NCBI GenBank assembly: GCA_021166845.1
Contig: JAJPEP010000060.1
Location: forward strand, 1 to 38,889
From: Thiobacillus sp.
GTDB taxonomy: Bacteria; Pseudomonadota; Gammaproteobacteria; Burkholderiales; Thiobacillaceae
Reading direction: 5' to 3'
Length of the DNA stretch: 38,889 nt
The translations under genes were made by a program, and so were the position numbers. This document shows positions 17,655 through 25,222 of the stretch, in pieces; position 1 is the stretch's first letter; each line of letters begins with the position of its first letter. The notes beneath the pieces were generated by a model. The model ran no database searches, was not told the origin of the DNA, and saw only the letters and a program-made list of their open reading frames with translations.

Positions 17655-19487
17655 TTAATGGCGGCGGGTGGAGCCGAAGTAATTGAGGTCGGCGCGCGAG
17701 CGGCGGGACAGTTCGAAGCGCGCCGCATCGGCGCCGCTGAACTGCCCGGCGAGCTGACCGTAGACTTCGGTTGCCCAGGCCTTGTCGTTGAGCGCGTCGG
17801 CGATGCCTTCGGCCCAGCGCAGTTTGTCGGCGGGTTTGTTGAGATGCGTGCCGCACTCGGCATACCATTTCTTCAGCGACTCTGCGGGCAGGGCAAAGCC
17901 CCTCAGGCGATCGATGAACTGGATGCAGGCATCGCCGCTGGGGCAGGCCGCCGCGGCCGCAGCATACAACTCATCGGCTTTGGCGCTGTTGCCCATGGAG
18001 GCGTACAGGCGGCCGATGTGGGTCAACGCAAAGTGATCTTTGGCTTTGGCGCGCGCGGCCTCCAGCAGACGGCTGGCTTCGGTCGCATCCCGGGTCGCGG
18101 CAAAGCTTGCTTCCGCAAGTTTGGCGAGGTCGTACACCGTGGCGTCGGCATCCGCCGCCAGCGCAGCTTCGCGCATGGCGAGGTAGGCGCGTGCCTTGGA
18201 CACGCCAAGTTCGCGGTGCTTCAGCTGGGCGGCAGTGACGACCAGATCCTTGAAGGCGACGAAGTCGGTGGCGTTTTCCGCCGCGCGATCGAGCTGGCGG
18301 GAGAGCCACTCGGTATCGTCCAGGTTCTTGTCCACGGCGAGGAGGATCGGCTTGTAGCGCGAGAACTGGTAGCCGGTGCCGTCGAGCAGGGTCTCGGCCG
18401 CTTCGATCAGCTTGGCGGAATAGAACGGGTCTTCCAGTTCCAGCCGCACGCGTTCGGCCAGCGCGAGGAATTGCTTGACGCTGACGGCGTCCTTTTCCAG
18501 CTGCTGGAATTCCATATAGCGGGCGTGGTTGGCCTGGCGCTTCTCCAGCTTGACCTTCACCCGGGCGAGTCGCTCGGTATCATCGGCCAGGTGCGCTTCC
18601 ACCGCGGCCACCAGTTTCTGCATCTCGTCCAGCCCGGCCACCGCATCCTCGGCCTTGTCCAGCAATGCCGTGGCGCCTGCTTTGTCGCCCACCCCCGCCA
18701 GCCCCTCGGCCAGTTCGATGTATTCGCCGGTGGCGGTTGCCAGATCGCCCGCTTTTTTCAGCGCGGTTTGCATGAAGGCGGCATCCCCCGTCTGTCTGGC
18801 GGACTCGATCAATGTTTTTGCCGCGGCGAAGTCGGTCGCGCCTTCGAGCGCGCGCTGATACAGCGCCTTTGCCTTTTGCGGATCGCCCAGCGTCCTGGTG
18901 ACCTCGCCCGCCAGCGCCAGCAGGTCGGGAACGCTGGAGAGCTTTTCCGCCGCCTTGTTGAAAATCGCTTCCGCGTACTCCTTGTCGAGCAGGTGCTCGG
19001 CCGAGGCGGCCGCCAGCTTGCTGTATTCCACCGCGCGTGTGATTTTCGCCTCGGCCTTTTCCAGCACCTTCTTGGCGAACGTGCTGTCGGCGATCACGCG
19101 CATCACGTCCTTCGCGAGGTCGATCAGCGGGTCGAGGTTGTTGGTTTCCTTCAGCGCCTTTTCGTAGGCGCCCACCGCTGCCGCCTTGTCGCCCAGCACC
19201 TTGAACTTGGCTTCCGCCAGCACGACCTGCTCCTCGCCCGACATGCAGTAGTCTTCCGCGGTCTGCAGCAGTTCCTCGGCGCGAGCCTGCTCGCCCAGCG
19301 CCTTGTAGGCGATGGCGCAGGCCGCCAGGTCCTTGGTGAACTGGCAGTCGTCCGCCACGCGGTCCATCAACTCCTTGGCGTAGGCGGCGTCCGCGGGTTC
19401 CTGCAGGGCTTCCAGCGCCAGCGCGGCGTACTCGGCGCCGCTGCTGCATTGGGCTTCTTTGGGGGTGAGGGTGTCGCGGGTGGCCAT
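17655..19487 (-). CDS. Large helical-repeat (TPR/Sel1-like) protein of unknown function
   Basis: A 610-residue, Ala/Leu/Glu/Lys-rich protein made almost wholly of consecutive helical hairpins of roughly 30-40 residues, for example ACAIAYKALGEQARAEELL, VLGDKAAAVGAYEKAL and LGDPQKAKALYQRALEG. The last two carry the A-x-x-x-Y-x-x-A-L spacing of TPR motifs. There is no signal peptide, membrane segment or catalytic motif, so a cytoplasmic scaffold or binding solenoid is likely. Scattered cysteines (CSS, DDC, CAIAY, DYCMSG near the N-terminus; CPSGDACI and YAECG near the C-terminus) are notable. The ATG at 19487 was chosen because GGAG lies 8 nt upstream; an earlier in-frame ATG eight codons up lacks one. 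It is monocistronic, with a terminator behind it. Confidence 0.75.
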   Translation of the reverse strand: MATRDTLTPKEAQCSSGAEYAALALEALQEPADAAYAKELMDRVADDCQFTKDLAACAIAYKALGEQARAEELLQTAEDYCMSGEEQVVLAEAKFKVLGDKAAAVGAYEKALKETNNLDPLIDLAKDVMRVIADSTFAKKVLEKAEAKITRAVEYSKLAAASAEHLLDKEYAEAIFNKAAEKLSSVPDLLALAGEVTRTLGDPQKAKALYQRALEGATDFAAAKTLIESARQTGDAAFMQTALKKAGDLATATGEYIELAEGLAGVGDKAGATALLDKAEDAVAGLDEMQKLVAAVEAHLADDTERLARVKVKLEKRQANHARYMEFQQLEKDAVSVKQFLALAERVRLELEDPFYSAKLIEAAETLLDGTGYQFSRYKPILLAVDKNLDDTEWLSRQLDRAAENATDFVAFKDLVVTAAQLKHRELGVSKARAYLAMREAALAADADATVYDLAKLAEASFAATRDATEASRLLEAARAKAKDHFALTHIGRLYASMGNSAKADELYAAAAAACPSGDACIQFIDRLRGFALPAESLKKWYAECGTHLNKPADKLRWAEGIADALNDKAWATEVYGQLAGQFSGADAARFELSRRSRADLNYFGSTRRH

Positions 19488-19823
19488 GGTGGGTCTCCAG
19501 GTAAACATCATTTAATTTCCTGATTTTCCGCCTGTGGGCGGCGGCCAGCCAATAAGTAATGTCGATGGCGGTATTAGTGCATGACGGAAGTGTTTGATTC
19601 CGTCCGGCGGCCCGCCAGGAGGGCGATTGGATGGAGCATAATCGGGGACGGCCGTTTGTCGGTCTTCCCCATCGGGCGCCGGCGATGCGGAAGCGCCTGG
19701 CTGCCCATCCGGAGGGCGGCCGGGAGGCCATAGAGACAGGCCCTGGCGATGCTGTATAGTATATAAAAATATACTAATGTATTAATTTTGATATGATTTA
19801 GCTTCTCATGAATGGGGGTGATT
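19488..19823. other. 336-nt divergent intergenic region
   Basis: It separates the helical-repeat gene (minus) from the cytochrome-DUF302 operon (plus). The first part is GC-rich and carries a short CCGCC/GGCGG dyad near 19530. The last 75 nt turn strongly AT-rich, with the palindrome at 19757-19776. No ORF or RNA gene is evident. Both transcripts must start here. Confidence 0.7.
19757..19776. promoter_or_regulatory. Perfect 8-8 palindrome in AT-rich promoter region; candidate operator
   Basis: TAGTATAT and ATATACTA are exact reverse complements separated by AAAA. It lies 48 nt before the cytochrome gene start, in a stretch almost free of G and C while the surroundings are GC-rich. Position and symmetry fit the operator of a dimeric repressor overlapping a promoter. 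The TATAAT-like content prevents exact assignment of the -10. Confidence 0.6.
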
Positions 19824-20873
19824 ATGCTCACGCATCTAGTATTGGCGGCGACCCTGCTTGCCGGCCTCGGCATGTCTTCCGCCATGGCCGGGTCGGACGG
19901 CGCGGAGCTATACGGGCGCCACTGCGCCGCCTGCCACGGCGAGAATGGTGACGGCGGCATCGGCATACCGCTTTCTTTGAACGCCTTTCAGGCCGGCGCC
20001 AGCGACGACTATTTAAGCAAGACCATACGCCATGGTCGACCGGGCCGGGTCATGCCGGCATTTTCAAAGCTGGACGAATCCGAAATAAAGGCCATCGTGC
20101 GTCATGTGCGCAGCTGGAACAAGGGGGCTTCCGTCACCTATTCCGGGCAATACGTGAAGGGCGACCCGTTGCACGGCAAGAAGCTGTTCGCACAATACTG
20201 CGCCGCCTGCCATGGCGCGGACGGCGAAGGGGGGAAGGGGACCGGCGTCACCTACTCGCGGCCACGGGACCTGCCTATCATGGCGCCTGCGCTGCACAAC
20301 CCGGGTTTTCTCGCCGCGGCGCCCGACGCCATGATCAAGGCGACCTTGATGCACGGGCGGGAAGGCACGCCGATGATGTCGTTCCTCAAGCAGGGCCTGA
20401 AGGAAAAAGACATCGACGACATCGTCAGTTACGTGCGTGAATTCGAAAAGCAGCCGCTGCCGGGAAGCGCAAGGGTATTAAAGGTGGAAAACCCGGTGAT
20501 CGTCAGGGATTCCCCCTACGATCTGGCGACCACCGTGGAAAACGCCAAGCGGGCGGTGAGCAACAACAATTTCTTTTATGGCCGGGTGCAGACGCTGGAG
20601 TATGGGCTGACCGCCCCGGCGGATGAAAACCCGAAACAGGTCATCGTCTATTTTTGCAACATCAGCCTGCTCAACCAGGCGCTGGCCATCGATCCGCGCG
20701 TCGGCATGTTCCTGCCCTGCCGCATCACCATTCTGGAGACGAACGGCAAGGTGCAGGTGATGTCGGTCAACCCCAATGTGCTGAGCCGGCTGTTCAACAA
20801 CTCCGAGCTGAACCGCCTGTGCGATGAAATGACCAAGAGCTATACCGCGATCGTCGAGGAGGCAACGCTATGA
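19824..20873 (+). CDS. Exported dihaem cytochrome c fused to a DUF302 domain
   Basis: A 349-residue periplasmic protein. The signal peptide is MLTHLVLAATLLAGLGM followed by SSAMA. Two class-I cytochrome c domains follow, each with a CAACHG haem site (CAACHGENGDGG near residue 34, CAACHGADGEGG near 126) and a later Met-containing segment (GRVMPAFSKL; TPMMSFLKQ) that could give the axial Met. From about residue 225 the chain becomes a DUF302 domain (TTVENAKRAVSNNNF, IVYFCNISLLNQAL, PCRITILETNGKVQVMSVNP). ATG 19824 is preferred over ATG 19812 because GGGGGTGA precedes it and the signal peptide starts there. It overlaps the next gene by 4 nt (ATGA). It probably handles electron transfer, perhaps linked to sulfur chemistry; the substrate is unknown. 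Confidence 0.88.
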   Translation: MLTHLVLAATLLAGLGMSSAMAGSDGAELYGRHCAACHGENGDGGIGIPLSLNAFQAGASDDYLSKTIRHGRPGRVMPAFSKLDESEIKAIVRHVRSWNKGASVTYSGQYVKGDPLHGKKLFAQYCAACHGADGEGGKGTGVTYSRPRDLPIMAPALHNPGFLAAAPDAMIKATLMHGREGTPMMSFLKQGLKEKDIDDIVSYVREFEKQPLPGSARVLKVENPVIVRDSPYDLATTVENAKRAVSNNNFFYGRVQTLEYGLTAPADENPKQVIVYFCNISLLNQALAIDPRVGMFLPCRITILETNGKVQVMSVNPNVLSRLFNNSELNRLCDEMTKSYTAIVEEATL

Positions 20874-21328
20874 AACATTCGTTGAAGTGGGCGGGCGCCG
20901 TCTGGTTGGCCTTGCTGCTGTGCATGCCCGCTGCCGCGGATGACTTGCTGATGGCGCGCGCGAACCGGATGTTTCCGGAGGCGATGACCCTGCTGCAATC
21001 CGCCATTTCCTCGCGGGGCTATACGGTTACGCGCCTGCAGCAAGTGAACGAAAACCTGCAGCGGCGCGAATTCCAGAGCGATATGTATCGCGTGGTGTAT
21101 TTCGGCAAGCTCGAGGAAGTCAGACGGGCGACGGCAAGGAACCCGAATCTGATTCCGTTTTTGCCGCTTAATATCACGATCTTTGCGGAAGGCGATCAGA
21201 GCATCCTGGTGGCAAGCCATCCGCAAATGCTGCAGGAGTTCTTCCCCGATCCCGAACTGAAAACGCTTTTCGAGCGCTGGGAAAAAGACATGGTGGAAAT
21301 CATGGACGAGGTGCGCGAAGAGAAGTAA
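20870..21328 (+). CDS. Exported DUF302-family protein
   Basis: A 152-residue protein with a clear signal peptide (VWLALLLCMPAAA, cleavage before DDLLMAR). The mature part is a single DUF302 domain: EAMTLLQSAISSRGYTVTRLQQVNENL, then YRVVYFGKLEEV, FLPLNITIFAEGDQSILVASHP and a C-terminal amphipathic helix rich in Lys and Glu. It starts inside the stop of the cytochrome-DUF302 gene (ATGA overlap), so the two are translationally coupled and probably act together in the periplasm. The two DUF302 units are homologous but divergent, which suggests heterodimer formation. Function of the family is not established. Confidence 0.85.
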   Translation: MKHSLKWAGAVWLALLLCMPAAADDLLMARANRMFPEAMTLLQSAISSRGYTVTRLQQVNENLQRREFQSDMYRVVYFGKLEEVRRATARNPNLIPFLPLNITIFAEGDQSILVASHPQMLQEFFPDPELKTLFERWEKDMVEIMDEVREEK

Positions 21329-21334
21329 GCCGCC

Positions 21335-21359
21335 GCGGGAATGCCGGCGTGCATCCCGC
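21335..21359. terminator. Possible hairpin between convergent genes
   Basis: GCGGG-A-ATGC pairs with GCAT-CCCGC, leaving one bulged A, across a short loop in the 46-nt gap between the DUF302 gene and the convergent TIGR00645 gene. There is no strong T run on either side, so termination efficiency is uncertain. Confidence 0.35.
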
Positions 21360-21374
21360 CGGCGCCTGCCTGCT

Positions 21375-21908
21375 TCAATGTTTCGCCGGATGCGGCATCA
21401 GCTTGTCGATGTACGCGATCGAGATGGCCGAGAAGACAAAGGTCATGTGGATGACGGTCTGCCACAGCAGCACCTTGTCGGTGAGGTTGGGGGCGTTGAT
21501 GAAGGTCTTCAGCAGGTGGATGGACGAGATGCCGATGATGGCGGTGGCCAGTTTGACTTTCAGTACGTTGGCATTGACGTGCGACAGCCACTCGGGCTCG
21601 TCGGGGTGGCCTTCGAGATTCAGGCGCGAGACGAAGGTTTCATAGCCGCCGACGATGACCATGATGAGCAGATTGGAAATCATCACCACGTCGATCAGGC
21701 CCAAGACAATGAGCATGATGGCTTCTTCGGTGAGGGTGAAGGTGCCGACGACGAGGTGCTGGAGCTCAATCATGAAGTGAAAGACATAGACGAGCTGCGC
21801 GGCGATCAGACCGAGATACAGGGGCACTTGCAACCAGCGGCTACCGAACAGGATGGTGCTGAGGAATGTGCCGCGCGCCTCGATGGGCGGAAGGGTTTCG
21901 GATTTCAT
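21375..21908 (-). CDS. TIGR00645/UPF0114 (YqhA-like) inner-membrane protein
   Basis: A 177-residue integral membrane protein with about four hydrophobic segments: VPLYLGLIAAQLVYVFHFMIEL, IMLIVLGLIDVVMISNLLIMVIVGGY in two parts, VKLATAIIGISSIHLL and VLLWQTVIHMTFVFSAISIAYI. The block GLIDVVMISNLLIMVIVGGYE is the family hallmark (given here in pieces up to the limit). Function is unknown; a DedA/channel role has not been demonstrated. The start codon directly abuts a 7-nt tandem repeat and has no Shine-Dalgarno sequence. It lies downstream of hslU on the same strand. Confidence 0.9.
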   Translation of the reverse strand: MKSETLPPIEARGTFLSTILFGSRWLQVPLYLGLIAAQLVYVFHFMIELQHLVVGTFTLTEEAIMLIVLGLIDVVMISNLLIMVIVGGYETFVSRLNLEGHPDEPEWLSHVNANVLKVKLATAIIGISSIHLLKTFINAPNLTDKVLLWQTVIHMTFVFSAISIAYIDKLMPHPAKH

Positions 21909-21912
21909 GGCT

Positions 21913-21947
21913 AGGGGATAGGGGATAGGGGATAGGGGATAGGGGTT
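21913..21947. repeat. Tandem repeat AGGGGAT x4 plus partial copy
   Basis: Four exact head-to-tail copies of the 7-mer AGGGGAT span 21913-21940, followed by a degenerate fifth, AGGGGTT, that reaches the hslU stop codon. It fills the whole gap between hslU and the TIGR00645 gene and takes the place of a ribosome-binding site for the latter. Short tandem repeats can expand or contract, which would change the spacing. Confidence 0.9.
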
Positions 21948-23268
21948 AGAGGACGTAGCGCGCCAGGTCTTCGCGGGCGGCCAGTGCCGCCAGGCGGGCG
22001 GTGACCACGTCGGCGTCGATCACGTAGTCGCCGGTGACGCTGCCGGCATCGAAGGAAATATCCTCCAGCAGTTTTTCCATCACGGTATGCAGGCGGCGGG
22101 CGCCGATGTTCTCGGTGCGCTCGTTCACCTCGAAGGCGATCTCGGCGATGCGGCGGATGCCGTCGTCGGTGAATTTCAGCGTCACCCCTTCGGTCGCCAG
22201 CAGGGCTTCGTACTGGCGCGTCAGGCAGGCGTCGGTGGCGGTCAGGATGCGCTCGAAATCCTCCACCGACAGCGCCTGCAGCTCGACGCGGATCGGCAGC
22301 CGTCCCTGCAGTTCTGGGATGAGGTCGGACGGCTTCGACAGGTGGAACGCGCCGCTGGCGATGAACAGGATGTGATCGGTCTTCACCATGCCGTACTTGG
22401 TCGAGACGGTGGTGCCCTCGATCAGCGGCAAGAGGTCGCGCTGCACGCCCTGGCGCGAGACGTCGCTGCCGTGGGCGTCGCTGCGGGTGGCGACCTTGTC
22501 GATCTCGTCGAGGAAAACAATCCCGTTCTGCTCGACCGCTTCGAGCGCCTGCTGCTTGGTGTCCTCGTCGCTGATCAGCCGTCCGGCCTCTTCCTCGGTC
22601 AGCAGCTTGAATGCCTCGCGCACTTTCAGCTTGCGGGCCTGCCGGCGGCCTTGCCCGATGTTCTGGAACATGCCCTGCAGCTGCTGCGACAGGTCTTCCA
22701 TTCCCGGCGGGGTGAAGATTTCCATGCTGGGACTGGCGGCAGCGATCTCGATCTCGATTTCCTTGTCGTCGAGCTCCCCTTCGCGCAGCATCTTGCGGAA
22801 ACGCTGGCGCGCCGCGCCTTCCCCGCGTTGCGGTTCGGACTCGCCCAGGCCGACGCCGCGCGGCGGCGGCAGCAGCGCGTCGAGGATACGATCTTCGGCG
22901 GCTTCTTCGGCGCGAAACTGAACCTTGGACGTGGCTTGTTCGCGCATCTGCTTGACCGCGGTTTCCATCAGGTCGCGGATGATGGTGTCGACATCGCGTC
23001 CGACGTAGCCGACTTCGGTGAACTTGGTCGCTTCGATCTTGATGAAGGGCGCGTTGGCGAGTCGCGGCAGTCGGCGCGCGTTCTCGGTCTTGCCGACCCC
23101 GGTCGGCCCGATCATCAGGATGTTCTTCGGCGTGATTTCCTGCCGCAGCGGCTCATCGACCTGCTGGCGCCGCCAGCGGTTGCGCAGCGCGACCGCGACC
23201 GCGCGCTTGGCGGCGGCCTGGCCGACGATGTGTTTGTCGAGTTCGTGGACGATTTCTTTGGGGGTCAT
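21946..23268 (-). CDS. hslU: ATP-dependent HslVU protease ATPase subunit
   Basis: AAA+ unfoldase that feeds proteins into the HslV peptidase. 440 residues, as expected. It has the N-terminal [16 protein letters not shown], Walker A GPTGVGKT, the pore loop GYVGRD, an intermediate I-domain rich in acidic residues, Walker [11 protein letters not shown], sensor region [25 protein letters not shown] and the C-terminal DISFDAGS...ARYVL tail that docks into HslV. Oddity: the helix after Walker A reads [10 protein letters not shown], where TEIARRLAKL is usual, an Ile-to-Asn and an Ala-to-Pro change in a near-invariant helix. It is separated from hslV by a 78-nt gap holding an inverted repeat. Confidence 0.97.
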   Translation of the reverse strand: MTPKEIVHELDKHIVGQAAAKRAVAVALRNRWRRQQVDEPLRQEITPKNILMIGPTGVGKTENARRLPRLANAPFIKIEATKFTEVGYVGRDVDTIIRDLMETAVKQMREQATSKVQFRAEEAAEDRILDALLPPPRGVGLGESEPQRGEGAARQRFRKMLREGELDDKEIEIEIAAASPSMEIFTPPGMEDLSQQLQGMFQNIGQGRRQARKLKVREAFKLLTEEEAGRLISDEDTKQQALEAVEQNGIVFLDEIDKVATRSDAHGSDVSRQGVQRDLLPLIEGTTVSTKYGMVKTDHILFIASGAFHLSKPSDLIPELQGRLPIRVELQALSVEDFERILTATDACLTRQYEALLATEGVTLKFTDDGIRRIAEIAFEVNERTENIGARRLHTVMEKLLEDISFDAGSVTGDYVIDADVVTARLAALAAREDLARYVL

Positions 23269-23383
23269 AGGGGTCAGGATTCAGGGGCCAGGGATCAGGG
23301 GGCTTGTCGCTTCGCGGGCTTTTTTCAGGGCGCGGCTAGCGGCCGCTCAATCCCTGCCCCCTGAATCCTGACCCCTGTCTCCT
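23269..23383. repeat. Long inverted repeat between hslV and hslU
   Basis: The arm from 23269 (AGGGGTCAGGATTCAGGGG, then CCAGGGATCA) and the arm ending at about 23380 are near-perfect reverse complements over about 27-30 nt, with a loop of roughly 46 nt. The outer arm overlaps the last codons of hslV and the inner arm abuts the hslU start codon. In the hslVU mRNA this could fold next to or over the hslU translation start. The loop also carries a GGCCGCTAGCCGC segment able to form a small hairpin. Confidence 0.8.
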
Positions 23384-23913
23384 AGCACTTCAATCACATG
23401 ATTCTGGTTCGAATAAATGCAGATGTCCCCCGCAATAGTGAGGCTCTTTTTGACGATTTCAAGCGGGGACAGATCGGTATTTTCTTGCAGCGCGCGGGCT
23501 GCGGACTGGGCAAAGGCGCCGCCGGAGCCGATGGCGGCGATGCCGAGTTCGGGTTCCAGCACGTCGCCGTTGCCGGTGATGATGAGAGAGTACTCGCGGT
23601 CGGCCACCACCAGCATGGCTTCGAGGCGGCGCAGCATGCGGTCGGTGCGCCAGTCCTTGGCGAGTTCGACCGCGCTCCTCAGCAGATGCCCGGAGTGTTT
23701 GTCGAGCTTGGCTTCGAAGCGCTCGAACAGGGTGAAGGCGTCGGCGGTGCCGCCGGCGAATCCGGCCAAAACCTTTTCCTGATAGAGCCGGCGCACCTTG
23801 CGTGCGGTGGCCTTGATGACGATGTTGCCGAGGGTGACCTGGCCGTCGCCGCCGAGGGCGACTTCATTGCCCCGGCGGACGGAGAGAATGGTGGTGCCGC
23901 GATATTGTTCCAT
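23347..23913 (-). CDS. hslV: ATP-dependent protease peptidase subunit HslV
   Basis: N-terminal-nucleophile threonine peptidase that forms the proteolytic chamber of HslVU. Starting at ATG 23913 it reads [14 protein letters not shown]. The short MEQYRG propeptide ahead of the catalytic Thr is usual in betaproteobacteria. [53 protein letters not shown] and [15 protein letters not shown] are canonical. The 72 codons open upstream are not family-like. Oddity: after NQNHVIEVL the chain continues [11 protein letters not shown], translated from one arm of an intergenic inverted repeat, where most relatives stop within a few residues. Upstream is the tandem STAS gene, about 150 nt away. Confidence 0.96.
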   Translation of the reverse strand: MEQYRGTTILSVRRGNEVALGGDGQVTLGNIVIKATARKVRRLYQEKVLAGFAGGTADAFTLFERFEAKLDKHSGHLLRSAVELAKDWRTDRMLRRLEAMLVVADREYSLIITGNGDVLEPELGIAAIGSGGAFAQSAARALQENTDLSPLEIVKKSLTIAGDICIYSNQNHVIEVLGDRGQDSGGRD

Positions 23914-24064
23914 GAGCGGGATTGTCCTGAAAAAGTGGAGTGACCGCAAAGGGTGCAAAGGTGAAGGCTGTCCGGTCTCGCCTGCTCGCCGCCGCGCCCT
24001 GCGCAAAACCGGGAAGCAAACCGCGGGTTTGGCGCCCCGACCTGCGCGATCGGGGGACTCGGCG

Positions 24065-25183
24065 TCAGTCCGGGTGGTGCGGGACGAGTTGTGCCAACTG
24101 ATCGATACCCATGACGCGAAAAAGTTCATGGATAAGCGCGTTGTGGCCGCGCAGGGTGATGGTCTTGCCGCTGCCCAGGCACTGCATCAGCACGCTGATG
24201 AACTGGCTGACGCTGCCGTAGTCGACGCGGGTGACCTGGGTCAGGTCGACCAGCACGTCGTTGTGGGTGGCGGCATAGCTGCCAAACTGCTGCAGGGCGC
24301 TGTCGTTGGCGGGCGTGATTTCACCGGAGAGCCGCAGCGCATCGTCGCGGGGCTCGGCAGGCGCGGCCTGCACCACTTCGGCGGCATGTACTTCGCTCCA
24401 GGACGGCGGCGAGACTTCAAAGCGCACGGCGTAGTCCACCGCCAGGTCTTCGAAGTTTTCCTCCTGCCCGAGCGTCTGGTAAAGCTCCAGCAGCAGCAGC
24501 CAGTGCACCGCGCGGCTGTGGGTGGCGCGGTTGAGGTCCTGCAGCAGCGCAATCAGGCGGTCGACGCCGCTGACCTGCAGCTTGCGCTTGGCTTTGCGTG
24601 CGGCGGCGAGGATTTGGGCGCATTCGTCCGCACCCGCTTCGTCGACCATCGCGATGCCTGAAAAGTCGATTCGCACCACGGCATTCTTGGCGGTGGCGGC
24701 GATGCCCTGGCGCAGGGTGGCTGCCGCTTTTTTGTCGAGCAGGCCGGGCAATTCCAGGCTGGTCGTCTGGGCTTGCTGGGGTTTGGCCGCGTCGTTGCCG
24801 CCTATTTTTTGCCAGACGGGAGGCGAGGTCTCGAAGCGCATCGCGTAATCGAGCGCCAGTTGCTCGAATTCCTTTTCGCGGTTCTGGATGCCGTACAGAT
24901 CGAACAGCATGAGCCAGGCGCGGCGATCGCCCTTGGCCAGAATGTCTTTCAACAAATGCTCGACCGTTTCGGCCTGGCCGCTGGCATAAAGAATGGCGGC
25001 CTCGTCCACCAAGGACTGCGGCGAGCCGCTGGTTTCCTCCACCACGATGCCGCTGGCCCCCATGTTCATGGTAAACAGGCTTTCGGTGGGCGGGGCGTCC
25101 ATGGCGTGAGCGGGCGCCGGCGCGGTTTTTTGCGCGGAGCCGGGTGCCTTGTCCTTGCTTTTTTTGAAAAACGGAAGGGTCAC
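24065..25183 (-). CDS. Tandem STAS-domain protein with duplicated SPPxW motif
   Basis: Soluble 372-residue protein with a GTG start. It is an internal duplication of [helical motif-STAS]. Motif 1 (Trp90-Trp124, ending [20 protein letters not shown]) and motif 2 (Trp228-Trp262, ending [20 protein letters not shown]) are close copies 138 residues apart. Each precedes a STAS-like unit: [20 protein letters not shown] (166-186) and [18 protein letters not shown] (311-328). STAS domains bind nucleotides or partners in anti-sigma-antagonist and transporter systems; the second has Ser324 (VDYGSVSQF) near the phospho-acceptor position, while the first has Ala. The linker and N-terminus are Ala/Pro/Lys-rich. 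The helical motifs resemble FimV-type W...Y repeats. Upstream of hslV; partner unknown. Confidence 0.78.
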   Translation of the reverse strand: MTLPFFKKSKDKAPGSAQKTAPAPAHAMDAPPTESLFTMNMGASGIVVEETSGSPQSLVDEAAILYASGQAETVEHLLKDILAKGDRRAWLMLFDLYGIQNREKEFEQLALDYAMRFETSPPVWQKIGGNDAAKPQQAQTTSLELPGLLDKKAAATLRQGIAATAKNAVVRIDFSGIAMVDEAGADECAQILAAARKAKRKLQVSGVDRLIALLQDLNRATHSRAVHWLLLLELYQTLGQEENFEDLAVDYAVRFEVSPPSWSEVHAAEVVQAAPAEPRDDALRLSGEITPANDSALQQFGSYAATHNDVLVDLTQVTRVDYGSVSQFISVLMQCLGSGKTITLRGHNALIHELFRVMGIDQLAQLVPHHPD

Positions 25184-25222
25184 GGAATATGCGTGCTTTG
25201 GTCAGAGGTTCGATAGTGAATA

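Noticed and set aside
17613-19523. 636-codon plus-strand frame opposite the helical-repeat gene
   Set aside because: No initiation site, Arg/Gly/His-rich composition and no motif; the minus-strand frame has periodic helices, a ribosome-binding site and a terminator.
23914-24129. 72-codon upstream extension of hslV
   Set aside because: The catalytic Thr must lie near the N-terminus, and the MEQYRG-TT start at 23913 fits.
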